The notes under the pieces: generated by a model | The model's input: only the letters and a program-made list of their open reading frames with translations | The model's database searches: none | Told to the model about the DNA's origin: nothing | From: Lanius collurio | Taxonomy: Eukaryota; Chordata; Aves; Passeriformes; Laniidae | Direction of reading: 5' to 3' | Length of the DNA stretch: 64,000 bases | Assembly (NCBI GenBank): GCA_020086605.1 | Contig: JACBWW010000045.1 | Coordinates: 3,556,749 to 3,620,748 of the forward strand | Program-made: the position numbers and the translations under genes | Shown here: positions 1-30,900 of the stretch, piece by piece | Layout of the letters: every line of letters begins with the position of its first letter | Position numbering within the stretch: the first letter of the stretch is position 1

Positions 1-20049
<20,049 letters not shown>

Positions 20050-21385
20050 CAGGAGCCTCAGCCTGAGTCGCTGCTGGGAGCCCTGAAAGATGCAGTCAGA
20101 AAAACACTGGCCTATTTATTGCTAAGGCACTCAGCAGTACTGTAAATACTTGGGTAAGAGAATAGTGCCACAGGATGCCTACTACATTGCATGATAAGAC
20201 AATAATATTCTTTATGAATTCTTTTTGTTTGCTGTTATCAACCAATGTCCGTATCAAGCTCTGCATTAGAAAGAAGTGGTGCAGAAGTGTAACTGAAAAT
20301 AAATACCAGTATATTTAAAGTACTGTACTAGAACTCAGCTTATAGTATGAGCTCCTACAATCATTTTATATATTTAGATATATATGAATACGTATCTATG
20401 TATATAAAATGTAACATGGTAGTTGACATTTCCTTTTAAAATGCCCTGAAGTTCACATTTTCACACACTTTTTCTTGAGAAAAAACATAAAAATGAAGAC
20501 ATAAATACATTGGCCACTCTTAGAGATGAACATTTATTTTTGCAACATTTCCAGGTAGTGACCATCTTTGCAAATAAAAGGACAGAGTTATCAAAATGTA
20601 AACTCAATCCCTATAGTGTGCCTTAAAATGTACACTGTACATCTAAGAAATAGATCCCAGTCTGGCCCTATGGGCACTCTGTACATGCCATTTAAATACT
20701 GTGTTTGTAACGTGCTGTGCCTGCCTTTCAAATGAAGGAACACGAGCAAGCAGGTTTGGCACAGAGGTAAGATATGAGTAGAACAATAATGGTTGTTCAC
20801 TAATGCTGCAACTTAAACTGCTTTTAATAGGATCTGAAGTATTTCATGGTGAAAGAAAAAAAAAAAACATCTGCACTGAGCAAGGTACATACTGCAGGTT
20901 TTCATAGTTTCTTCACTGTGAATTTAAGTGACACATGACTGTGAGTCACAAAATTCAAAAAAGCATGAGAATAAAGCTAAAAAAACCTCCTGAACTAATC
21001 AACTACATTCTGTGATAGACTGACATCTATAGCTGAGTTAATTATTCAAAATTATGTAATGTCTGGCAATAATTTTTAACTGCTAACAGTACATTTGCAA
21101 GTGGGTGAAGTTATTCAAAACATCATTCAAAAACCAATCTGTATTGATTGGTTTGGGAAGACACACAAGTCACACAGAGTATTTCACTTCCTTGCCTGGG
21201 TGAGAATGGTTTGTAAGGATCAGATTTTGTATTTGATCAAATACTTGTATTCTTGGGGGTAAAAAGAAGATTGCTCTGAATGCTACTGAACATAGATTTC
21301 AGAAACATTCACAGTTTGCTTTGACTCTGCTTGCTGGAATAGCTCTAAGAGGCAGAACGAAGGGGATGTGAATACAGCTGATGTC

Positions 21386-21424
21386 ATTTCACTGAAACAG
21401 ATTTCACTGAAACAGATTTCACTG
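21386..21424. repeat. 15-bp tandem repeat, 2.6 copies
   Basis: The unit 'atttcactgaaacag' occurs twice without change, followed by a 9-base partial copy. It lies in the presumed CNKSR2-like 3' UTR. Confidence 0.9.
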
Positions 21425-21639
21425 ATAATTTTTTCACAAGATAAACTTAATTGTTTCTCATATATCCAGGACTGTAAAATCCATGTAGTTCAGCATAATA
21501 TAGGAAAAAATGCTATCTCAGTGAGGTCCTAGTATCCAGGGAGAGATTTAACAATTCCCATAGGCAAAGCCATGTGAAGGTATCCTGGGTGTTACTTCTG
21601 TCTCCCCAGAGAAGCTGAGGGGGGCTGACCTTGGCTGCA

Positions 21640-21880
21640 TAGGGGGGAAAATGTCATGGAAAACTCCCAGGTTGAGATAAAGACAGGGAGATCACCTGCT
21701 AATGGTTATCAGCCAAACAAACCTGACTCGGGGAAAATTCATTTATTAACAATTTAAAATACAATTGCATAGTGAGAAACAAAGTCAAAATTACAAACTC
21801 TTTTCCCTTGCCTCCTCCCTTCTTTCCAGTCTCAATTTCATTCCTTCATTTCCAGTGAGCAACAGCGTAAATTATAGAAT
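21640..21880 (-). mobile_element. Probable ERV/LTR-derived fragment
   Basis: The phrases 'gttgagataaagacagggag', 'actcggggaaaattcattta' and 'gtgagaaacaaagtcaaaat' match a pattern I recall from LTR-type repeats common in songbird genomes. On the minus strand there is an AATAAA at 21747-21742. The ends cannot be placed and no viral gene is present. The family assignment comes from memory and is tentative. Confidence 0.45.
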
Positions 21881-24055
21881 CCATTTGGAAATTAACTCAT
21901 ACTATACATGCAAGCAGTGATGGATAATCACCAAATTAGTTAAATAGATTGAAATATATAAATTCCTAAAGAAATTTAAATATGCCTATTGTTTAAAACC
22001 CAGAAGATGGTTTGTGCTTTCATAATGAAAAGCTCTAAATTATTTTCAAGTAGCTTTCCAAAAGGATTTCAAATGCCGTTGTATTGTCACTCTAGACAGA
22101 ACTAAGCATATTCAGTGAAGTCACAGGTAAAGAGAGAATACTACTTACAGCTGGAAATGATAAATATAATTGGGAAGGTACATTTCTCAGAAATGACACA
22201 AGTAGTAGGGAAAATAGATTATCTCTGTTTTAAGTTTAAATGCAATTTCTGAAATATGAGTAGATGAGATAAATAGTTGAGAGTTCGTACTTTCGCTCAG
22301 CTTATCTTTAAAAACCTTCCAGTGTCATGAGATCATTGTTTCTGAAATTCTTGGAATTGCAAGTCTGCATTCTGCTCTTGCAGAGCAGCTCTCAGTAAAT
22401 GTGATTTGCACTGAATAGGCCAAATAAATTGTCCAGGAGATTCATGAGATTCATGAGATGAGATACACTGGAGAAATTCCCTCTAATGGGCAAAAGATAA
22501 ACTGGGAGAAAAGTTTGAAATATTTGTCTGGCATTGCTTGTGCCTTAAAGCAAGCAAAATCAAATTGCTAAATTAAGCAATACAAAGACTTTATTCTTTC
22601 ACAAATATCAGCTGGCATTTGGAAGCCATTTCAAAAGAAGTTATCATACCCCTGGCACATGTACTCAACCCCACCCTGCAGCCCTTCCCTTCCTGCCTTG
22701 GGTTTCCTCCTCCTGGATGGAGGTGCCAATCTAGATGTACTGCAGAGAGTAATGTGCACAGTCACCACAGCACAATTATTTGGATTTTCACCACCTTTGA
22801 ACTCACTGGAATGCAAAGTGCAATACAGATACTGTATTTAAAAATTCATGCACCAAATCTTGTTTATGTATTAAAATATGTCCAAATCTCTGGGACCAAC
22901 AGGTACTTAAACACACTGTACAAAGCAGCTGGAATTGTTGCAGTCGTTTTGATGCCATATTTTTAAATAAGAAAAGAACAAGGCTTGGCTGTTGAGTTCA
23001 TCAAGGGAAATAAATAGCACCAGTACAATAGATTTATTAATTTACCAGTTTTCCTGCTGGAATTCTCAGGTAAAACTTGTTTTTTAACATATTCAACAAC
23101 ATGGAAATGTTGTTTGGATATGATTCATTTAACTGGATCTTTTTAGTGTCTTCATTCAGAATTCCTGCAGGTAAAATGTCTCAGCCCACAGACTTTTTCT
23201 GACACTCTACAAACTGAGTCTTTTTGTTACTGGCTATTTTTCATTACAACTGATTTAATGCTCCCCCTGAGCTACTGATTCTTCTACTTTTTTAATGCTG
23301 TTCTGTATTCAGTGACATGTCAGATCTTTGAAAGTGTCTTAATAGCTCTCTCAGCATCACCTCCTGAGAGAACTGAGATATTTTTCTTGGTTTCATTATT
23401 TTAAGTGAAAACTACCCTGAGCTTGCTCTAATTGACACGAAAAAAAATCAAAGGAGGAGGAGGGGGTTGTTATCAGTATATTCAGCTCTCAGCTGTGGCC
23501 TTTTGAGCTGGAAATGTGGTGCTCCACTGGCTTTTTCCTAGGAAAAAGAAATGAGTGTTGCAGAGAATTGTACATGGCCAGTTAAGTCCACTCTCACTGC
23601 TCCCAGCAGTTACAGCCCTCCAGGCCAGAACACTCATTCTCCAAGGTCCTGCAAAGGACAGTACAGGTACCCTTGAAGGGGTTACTTTACCGTGGCCCTG
23701 GGAAGGGCTCAGCCTCCTCAAAAGTTGTAGAATTCTGCTGCTGACCTTTAGGAGATTTCACTTTAAATGTTAATAGGACTTCTGGGAGAAAAATTAACAA
23801 TCTGGTGGAAATTGTTTAACTCAACACAAATCTGAGGAGAACAAAGAACATTCTTCTTACTTTTGTCTCAAGTAGTGCAAATCAGGCCAAGATTATCACA
23901 TACCTTATTTACCATATTCTCTCCTCATGTGGTTTTATCTTTCAAAGTGATAAAAGCATTCTTTTCTGCCAAAACATAGCAGTATTTATGACCAGGGTGG
24001 TATAGCTGGGGACTGTTGATCCTTGAGGAGGGACAGCTCTGCCAGCAGAGCTATT

Positions 24056-24103
24056 TTGCATATGTATATGATTATATATTATATATAATTATATATATAA
24101 TTC
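24056..24103. repeat. AT-rich, largely self-complementary tract
   Basis: A run of alternating TA blocks around 'atatattatatataattata' could fold on itself. It lies in the presumed 3' UTR of the CNKSR2-like gene. No function is assigned. Confidence 0.7.
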
Positions 24104-26238
24104 ACCAACAGTTTGTACAAATTCTTCATGCAATGGGGAACAAAGTCCTTCAAAGATGGTTTGTGTAAAATGACCCTGGGCTAAGGCACGATGCAGCACA
24201 ACAAAACCAACAAAACAAAAGCTGCCCCTGAACTAGAGGGCACCACCAGACAATTTAATTTACAGTTTAAACATCCAGTTTGTCAGTATGAGCAAGCCTT
24301 GTGTCTCTACAGATATCCTGACTGTCCTAGAGAGATTCCTGCAGGAAGAGAGCACAGGCCTGTCTGTTTTGTGGAGCCTCAGCTTGAACACCCCATTCAT
24401 GGCACACCCGGGTTCCCTACATTTAATGTTAGAGAAATAAGCGTTGGCTTGGTCTCATAAAGGATTTTATTCTCTCCTCAGTTTTCACAGTAGGGAAATG
24501 GTGCTTTTAGGGCCGCCAGAAGGGCATGGCTTTTCCATGGTAGATTTTCCATGCAGCACATGCCTTAGGCCACTGAGATAACACCTCATTTTCCCTGCTG
24601 CCAAATGGTGTTTATTTACCACTAGGACAAAAAATGGGTAATAACAGTTAAGACTGGAGAAGCAATATTAGCTATTCATTTATATTCAGCATTTAAAAGC
24701 CCTTTTTCTTCCAGAATGGTTCCCTCACTAAAGCTGAGGCTCAGGGTAGGTTTTCCAGGCAGGGTACTGTGGGGAAAGGTCCTCCCTCTCCTCTCTCAGA
24801 TGAATTCATATTGTGTGGCTGTGGCTTGCCATGGGTGTTATGTGGGCACAGATCTGAAAATCCCATCTGAAAATCACACCTGAGCCATATCAGCTGATGT
24901 ATGGAAATTACATGGCTATTTAAACCAAAACTAGTAGGTTCTATTTTCTTAGTTGATGTTTATAGATATTTTCTTTGCTCCCATTACACGCAAGCAAAAT
25001 GTGGTGTTTATGATCAGTTCCACTCTCTAACATGGGAGCAGGGGATTCTCTGCTCTGGATATAACTAATAGAGAAAGAAACATTTTTTAAAGCTTATTTT
25101 CTACATTTTACGGGTTTTACCACTGTTGCACATCCAGAAGGAGGTTTATAAATAATACTGTTTAAGCTTTTATCAGGTTTGACGATAGGTGATATACTAC
25201 TGGGACCTCCTCTTAAAAAAAAAAATAAATTTAAATAATTCAGACAGAAACTGCCTTCAGGAAAAGAATCATATTCACTCTAAATGCAGGCCAGGCAGAT
25301 ATATCTTTATTTTTATTGAGCACATGCATGTGTTAGAAGTGACAATTAGGGACTTTAAGCATTAATGCCACTGTATGAGCAGTATTTGAAAGAAAGCAAT
25401 GTCGTAAAAATGATCAAATACGTCAACAAGCTGCTGTTTGACCAGCTAAGCCCTGTAGCTTCTGTCCTCACATTTCTAGAATATTGCTCATCCTCAGGCG
25501 TTGGTGAGGGTATCAATACAGCTCTTTTTACTAACAGTAAATGTGTCTGTCCGAATGCTGCAGATTAACTAAGGATGTCACATTATACATATTGACTATT
25601 GCATTTTTTCACTAGCAATCACAAAATAAATATGTCTTAACGAACCATGTTCACTGGCCAAAATACCAGTAAGACCCTGTTACCAGTTAAGACTTCTGTT
25701 TTACTGAGAAACAAGGATTTCAGCTTAAAAATCTGACGAGAAAACAGGTTAGGATATAAGAGAAATGCACTAGTATTAATAAACTTTTTACATTTGACAC
25801 ATACTGTATTGCAAAGACAATATCCTTATAAGACCATTAATTGCTGGGCCATAGGTGACTTCCGTCTAGGTTACTAAATAGCTAATAAACCTTGTATAGA
25901 GCCTTTTTTAGATAACGCTTACATGTATGAAATGTATGACACCCTTGTACTATGGCTTGCACTTTACTTGCATTAAACTGTGAAGTAGGCTGTAGTAATG
26001 TCTTTGTATATTCAGGGGTTGAAATACCAAAGCACTGGAGTATCGTACTGCTGGTGTTCAACCTGTCCAACGTGCTGACAACATGTATTTTGCAAACCCC
26101 ACCAACTTCAAATCTTTGGCAAATAACGCTATGGGGTCTCCATGGTCTTTGTTTCTTTGTAAATATAAACATTCTTACCGTTTCTGTAGCAATAGGAGGT
26201 TATAAACCAAACTTTCACTAGGACTGTTTTCAATAACA

Positions 26239-26267
26239 AAAAAAAAAAAAAAAAAAAAGAAAAAAAT
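26239..26267. repeat. Poly(A) tract
   Basis: About 20 A residues, a G and more A residues form a genomic A-run in the presumed 3' UTR. It would be a site for false internal priming in oligo-dT cDNA libraries. Confidence 0.9.
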
Positions 26268-27196
26268 CTATAGCGCCTTGTATAAAAATCATGGAGACTC
26301 CATGACCCTTGGGCATTTTTGTTTACAAGCAGTATGTATATATGTATTAGAGGCAGAACTGTTATTTGTCACAAAGTTATATTGTGGATGATTCTTTCTT
26401 AAATAAATATATGTTTTCTGTCATTAAGAAGAATAAGTATTTTAGAGCCATCTTGAGAAGTTTGAAGTGTCAAGCTTCAAATACGAGTAATCTTCCATGT
26501 TTCAGCCTTGTTTTTCTAATCAGCTGGGAGATGAACTAAGAGGCAATGGAAAACCACCTGTCCATGCCAGGGAAAATGTTGGAGTTGTGAATTTTTGAGC
26601 ATTCTGCAACTTTTCTATAATTCCCATTGTGCTTAATGCTTTGACGAGCAGATGCTCCATCGGTACCGCAGTAAATCCCTCAGCTCATGGACGCTACAGA
26701 GAGAAAACCAATGGTTCTAGACTAATACAGGTCAAACGAGGTTTCAACCCCTGGATAATACAGTATTTCTTCAGTTTCACAACAGTATTTTTAATTTTAT
26801 ACTTGTCTATGTTGAGAGATGATCCAATAGTTTCTATAGGCAATGAACATTAGGTTTCTTTTTTCCCTCTTTCCAGATGAGTTCTGTGTGAATTACTGTA
26901 ACCGGCTGCGTTTTTTCTATCACAGATTAACAACTTGTTAACTTTTTTGTGTGTCTACAATGAAAATTTATGAATGGAAAACTTCACTGTGTGTTGCTCA
27001 CTGGGCATATACCTCATGGTACATTGCACAGACATGTAAGTTGTAAGTTGCACTGCAACATTAAAAAAAAGGAACATATTGCTCTTTTTTCAAAGATATT
27101 AACTTATTTAAGAGATATAGTCTGTACATTATTAAAAAAAAACAAAAACAAAAACAAACATTTATTCTTCCTAAATTCAAACAAAGCTTTTGTTTT

Positions 27197-27217
27197 GGGG
27201 GGGCGGGGAGGGGGGGG
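27197..27217 (+). other. G-quadruplex-forming tract near poly(A) signal
   Basis: Three G runs of 7, 4 and 8 bases are separated by single bases. The long runs can supply a fourth tetrad strand. The tract ends 33 bp before the AATAAA at 27251 and lies on the mRNA-sense strand. Confidence 0.75.
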
Positions 27218-27250
27218 AAGTTGTAAACTTCAGTTGTAAATTTGGACTTC

Positions 27251-27256
27251 AATAAA
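27251..27256 (+). terminator. Distal poly(A) signal of the CNKSR2-like gene
   Basis: A canonical AATAAA is followed by a GT-rich stretch ('gactgtgtgtttctgggg') 20-40 bases downstream. It is the last good signal before the CpG island of APOOL, so it is taken as the distal 3' end of the CNKSR2-like transcript. Confidence 0.6.
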
Positions 27257-27304
27257 CGAATTATCTGCACTTAAGACTGTGTGTTTCTGGGGATTTTGTG
27301 TGTT

Positions 27305-27625
27305 CTGAGGGTGATCCAGGCTGAGTGCGATGCGGGATGAGGGGCATCCTTCCCGGTCTGAGAGCGATGCCGGCTGAGGGGGCGATGCCGGCTGAGGGGG
27401 CGATGCCGGCTGAGGGGGCTCTGCCCGGTCTGGGCTCCATCCCTACCCACCTTAGAGCGATCTCGGCTGAGGGGAATCCATCCCTGCCCGCTTTGGGGTG
27501 ATGCCGGCTGAGACCGCGATCCCTTTGAGAGGGATCCGTCCCTATGCGCTGCAGGGAGACCCGGCCCCGGCTGAGGAGGACCCATCCCTGCTCGCTGCGG
27601 GCAGACGCCGGCTGAGGGCGATCCC
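27305..27625. repeat. GC-rich minisatellite upstream of APOOL
   Basis: At 27364-27418 an 18-bp unit 'gcgatgccggctgagggg' repeats three times. Around it, looser copies of 'ggctgag' and 'ccatccctgcccg' recur down to about 27620, suggesting a degenerate higher-order unit. It overlaps the upstream half of the APOOL CpG island. Its lack of stops produces a spurious long ORF on the minus strand. Confidence 0.85.
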
Positions 27626-27930
27626 GCCCGGTCCGAGCGCGGCCCCGCCCCGGCCCCTCGGCCCCGCCCGGCGCGGCCCTTCCCGCGCGCCGTAGGCGGC
27701 GCTGTCCAACATGGCGGCCAAGGTGAGTGTCCGCCCGCCCTCAGGCCGGCGCTGCCTCCGGCCCCGCGGCTCCGCTGCCCCTCGGGCTCCGCTCCCGCTG
27801 TCCCGCGGGCTCCGAGAGCTCGGGGCAGCCGGGGCGGCTCCGTGAGGCCCCTCGGGAGCGCCTGGCCCGCCCGGCGCTCCGGCGGTGCTGCGAGGAAGGA
27901 GCCCCGGGTACCGCGGAAGCCAGGGTCAGG
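27480..27930 (+). promoter_or_regulatory. APOOL: CpG-island promoter of APOOL
   Basis: The stretch is rich in C, G and CpG, in sharp contrast to the AT-rich flanks, and surrounds the first coding exon at 27711. I see no TATA box. The sequence 'ccaacATGGCGGCcaag' over the start codon fits the YY1 consensus (AANATGGCGGC), common at TATA-less housekeeping and mitochondrial gene promoters. The short distance from the CNKSR2-like poly(A) signal leaves little room for other regulatory sequence. Confidence 0.8.
27711..27722 (+). CDS. APOOL: APOOL exon 1 (coding part: MAAK)
   Basis: ATGGCGGCCAAG precedes a strong donor 'gtgagt' at 27723. This start gives an N-terminus MAAKVAKLAAV like the human MAAIRMGKL. 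The 5' UTR start is not defined. Confidence 0.9.
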
Positions 27931-30900
27931 TGAAGGAGTGGGGGAGTGAGAGGTGTCTGTGGCAGTGTGGGACTTGAGGGGGAAAGAGCTGGTTCGAGAG
28001 GGGCTTAATTTGTGCAAAAGGGAATAAAAGCTGTATTTCTCTTTTGGTTATTCTCCACCTACTCACAGCCCCCGAAACACCTTCAACTTTAGGAATATCG
28101 AGATGATAGTTTGGTAGTAACACGATAAAGTGCTAGCAGTGCTGTACATCACTTAAACAAGGCTGTTAAAATCACGCTGTTACGAGCTAACAGGGTTACA
28201 AGTATCTAAAATGTCTCTACTTGTAGGAATAATACAGTGTCATTAAACAGAGAAAAACGTGCATGTAAAGATCTAGGCTTCCTCACAAATGTTTAGACAG
28301 GTTTTCCAGTGTTCATAGTCAAGCTGTTGAATAGGTTGCTCTCACATGAATCTTCCTGTTTACTTTTTAAAAGCATTTAAAATGTGTATACATCTGCAAA
28401 GAAAGGTATGATGCCAACAAGGACAGCCAGAGAATTTAAAATAAAGCATTTTACGTCAGTTTGTTATGGAAAAAGAAACTGTCTTTGACTTTGCTGCGTG
28501 ACTGGGTAATCTTGAAGCAGTTTGGCTCAGTACATAAATCTGAATGATTCAGTACCTTTAGTGAAGTGATGTAATTTTATGTATGTTCTTTACTGTTTAC
28601 TATGAAAGATTAATAAGAGTTTTATTCTTCTTAAGATTTCACTCTATGGGTCACCATCTGGCAGACCAAGATTAAAACCAAATCCATGGACTATCAGTGA
28701 GCTGAGGTGAAGTGGGAGGATGCTGTGTTCCACTTGTGTGGGGGCTTTTGGTAGTTGTCATTAGAGATTTATAAATACCCGAATTAGGATACTGAGTTTG
28801 GACTCCAAGCTTCTGGCAATCGTCATGTCTTGTGTAACCAAAATAAACCAAAAGAATGTGAGACAGTTTTGTGATCCACTGCTAGACATCTGAGTGGTAG
28901 GAGAAAGTCATAAACCTATGACTCTTTATTCTTTAATTAACATTTTTTTCATGGAAAATATGATGTGAGGTAGCAGCTAAATTTTAATCTTATTTTAATA
29001 TCGCTAGTAGATTCCCATTTTGTGATAGAGAACTATATTTTTATATATAAATCCATACATCAGATTTTTGTATACACTCCAGTCCTTTGATTACATTTGT
29101 TTTGAGGCTGTTCCTGCCTTCAGGGCAAGTTTCCTGACTTGTGCCTCAATTCTTGAAGCAAGTACACAGAATTTGTAGTTTCAGTGGGAAACAATGTCTT
29201 GGAGATTAGCATAAATTAACTATATGGTTTTATTGTGGTTTAGTTTGTATTCTGCATATTTTGAGTGCAACATTCTTTGTAGTGTTGGAGCTTTTTAACT
29301 TTTTTTTTTAAAATAGAATCTGTATTTTTGATCTTTGATAAGATTCCAGCACTTTGAAGCAGATCGTTTGAAATGCAAAGACTTAAAGCATTAAAATTAT
29401 CCAGGTACATTTGACAGTTTTATTATTCTATTTTGATTGGTTTTACTCCAGTTCTACTATTATGAGGCGTAGCTGTAACAATTTTCTGCTAGAGAGCATA
29501 TAATGCATTTCTTTAGAAAATAATTGCTGTTCAGGCTTCTCATCAAAAATAATGCCGTGTCTCTTTGTCTTTGGTGTGCTTTTATGCCTGGGGAAAAAAT
29601 CCTTCAGGTTATAAGTGTTGCAGGTCAGGAACGTGGCAGTGGTGTTACAGCTAATATTTTAACTTCTGCCACTGACATTCCCTTCTGGTGGTGTTTAGCT
29701 CTGTGTCCCTGCAGAATTCATCTCCAGAAATGTCACCTGGCCTCATGGCTTTTGTAGCTGCAGCAATTTCCTGAATTCATCCAAAAGAAGATTTTTATTT
29801 CTTTCTAAGTCAGTTATCAGCTGATGTTCTGGAATCATTCTACTGGCTGAATATGTAATTCCAGGGTGTTTCATAGCTCCAGCTTGGTGCAGGTGTTTTT
29901 CTCTGTGCTTCTTTCCTGGTGTTTGATATATCAATATGATCCTGCCATTTCTTAATTTTCAGTGACTTCTGTAGAAGTTTTCATAGGTAAAATGCTTTTT
30001 GATTTCTTTAGGTAAACAATACATGATTTTCCTTGTTTAATACATAGTGCCTCTTAAGTAACTTTTAATAAAATAATTTCAGTAAATGAATACGAGAAAC
30101 AGTTTAGCTAATTGAATCTTTTTAGTGCACCTCATTATTAGATAAGGAACAGGATAAACAGCTCCATGCAGTGAAGCCTCTTAAGTGCAGTCAAGGTGAT
30201 GTTGCTTTTTCTCTCACTCTGCTTCTTTGTGATTTCAATAGAAAAGGGTGAAACCCTCTTGGATAACTGTGCCAGTGTAAATGTTAGCCAGTACAGCTGT
30301 TTTCTTGGATCTTCAAGCATTTGTGTTTGTCTGCAGGCACACAAAAGTAAAGCAATTACTGTCAGTCGGGAGCTGGACCACTTTCACCATTCCCAGTATA
30401 GCTTTCTCTTTTACACTGAGCACAGAACTCCATTGTAACTTTTAAAAATAAATGAATTTTTTTTAAGTGAACAGTACAACTTTTCCATGCTCTGTCACTT
30501 TTAAATTCAGCTGTGCTTCTAGTATCTACTGAAAATTGGTATCTTGTTCGGGTAGCATGCTGTACTGAAATAAGCAATCTGAATTATGATAGCTTTTTAA
30601 TAGTTTTTCTTTAATAATTCTTTAAAAATACAGAGATTTTGAGGACACACATCCTCTTCTAGATGATCTTCTGTAGCTCAGACTGTGGCACTTTGCACCA
30701 AGCAAACTCTATCAGAAAGGCAATTACTATGCTAATTGGGACTTACTTTGATTATCTCTTATCCTCTCTCACCTGGTCTCTGTGTCTTGGGGCTGTTGGG
30801 TGCCACGAGAGCCATGATCCTGGGCTCCAGTAGTTTTTCCTGCTGTTGGGCACAGAAGGAAAGATGGCAAGTGGCCCTTGGAATGGCAGCCAACACTGGC

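Larger units (their letters stand above)
20050..27275 (+). other. Probable 7.2-kb 3' UTR of the CNKSR2-like gene
   Basis: No coding exon is visible between the stop at 20049 and the poly(A) signal AATAAA at 27251-27256. The stretch is AT-rich, contains internal AATAAA sites (for example near 20299 and 26402), and lies in the same orientation. Very long 3' UTRs are typical of neuronal scaffold genes. It includes a probable LTR fragment (21640-21880) and several simple repeats. Use of the distal site is inferred from sequence only; shorter isoforms are likely. Confidence 0.6.

Noticed and set aside
21131..21156. 9-bp inverted repeat around 'aaaccaatc ... gattggttt'
   Set aside because: Short stem in AT-rich 3' UTR; expected by chance at this length scale.
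27271..28017. 248-codon minus-strand ORF with repeated SRHRPL motifs
   Set aside because: It covers the minisatellite and CpG island. Stop-poor GC-rich sequence and an 18-bp unit explain both the open frame and the peptide repeat. APOOL exon 1 lies on the other strand.
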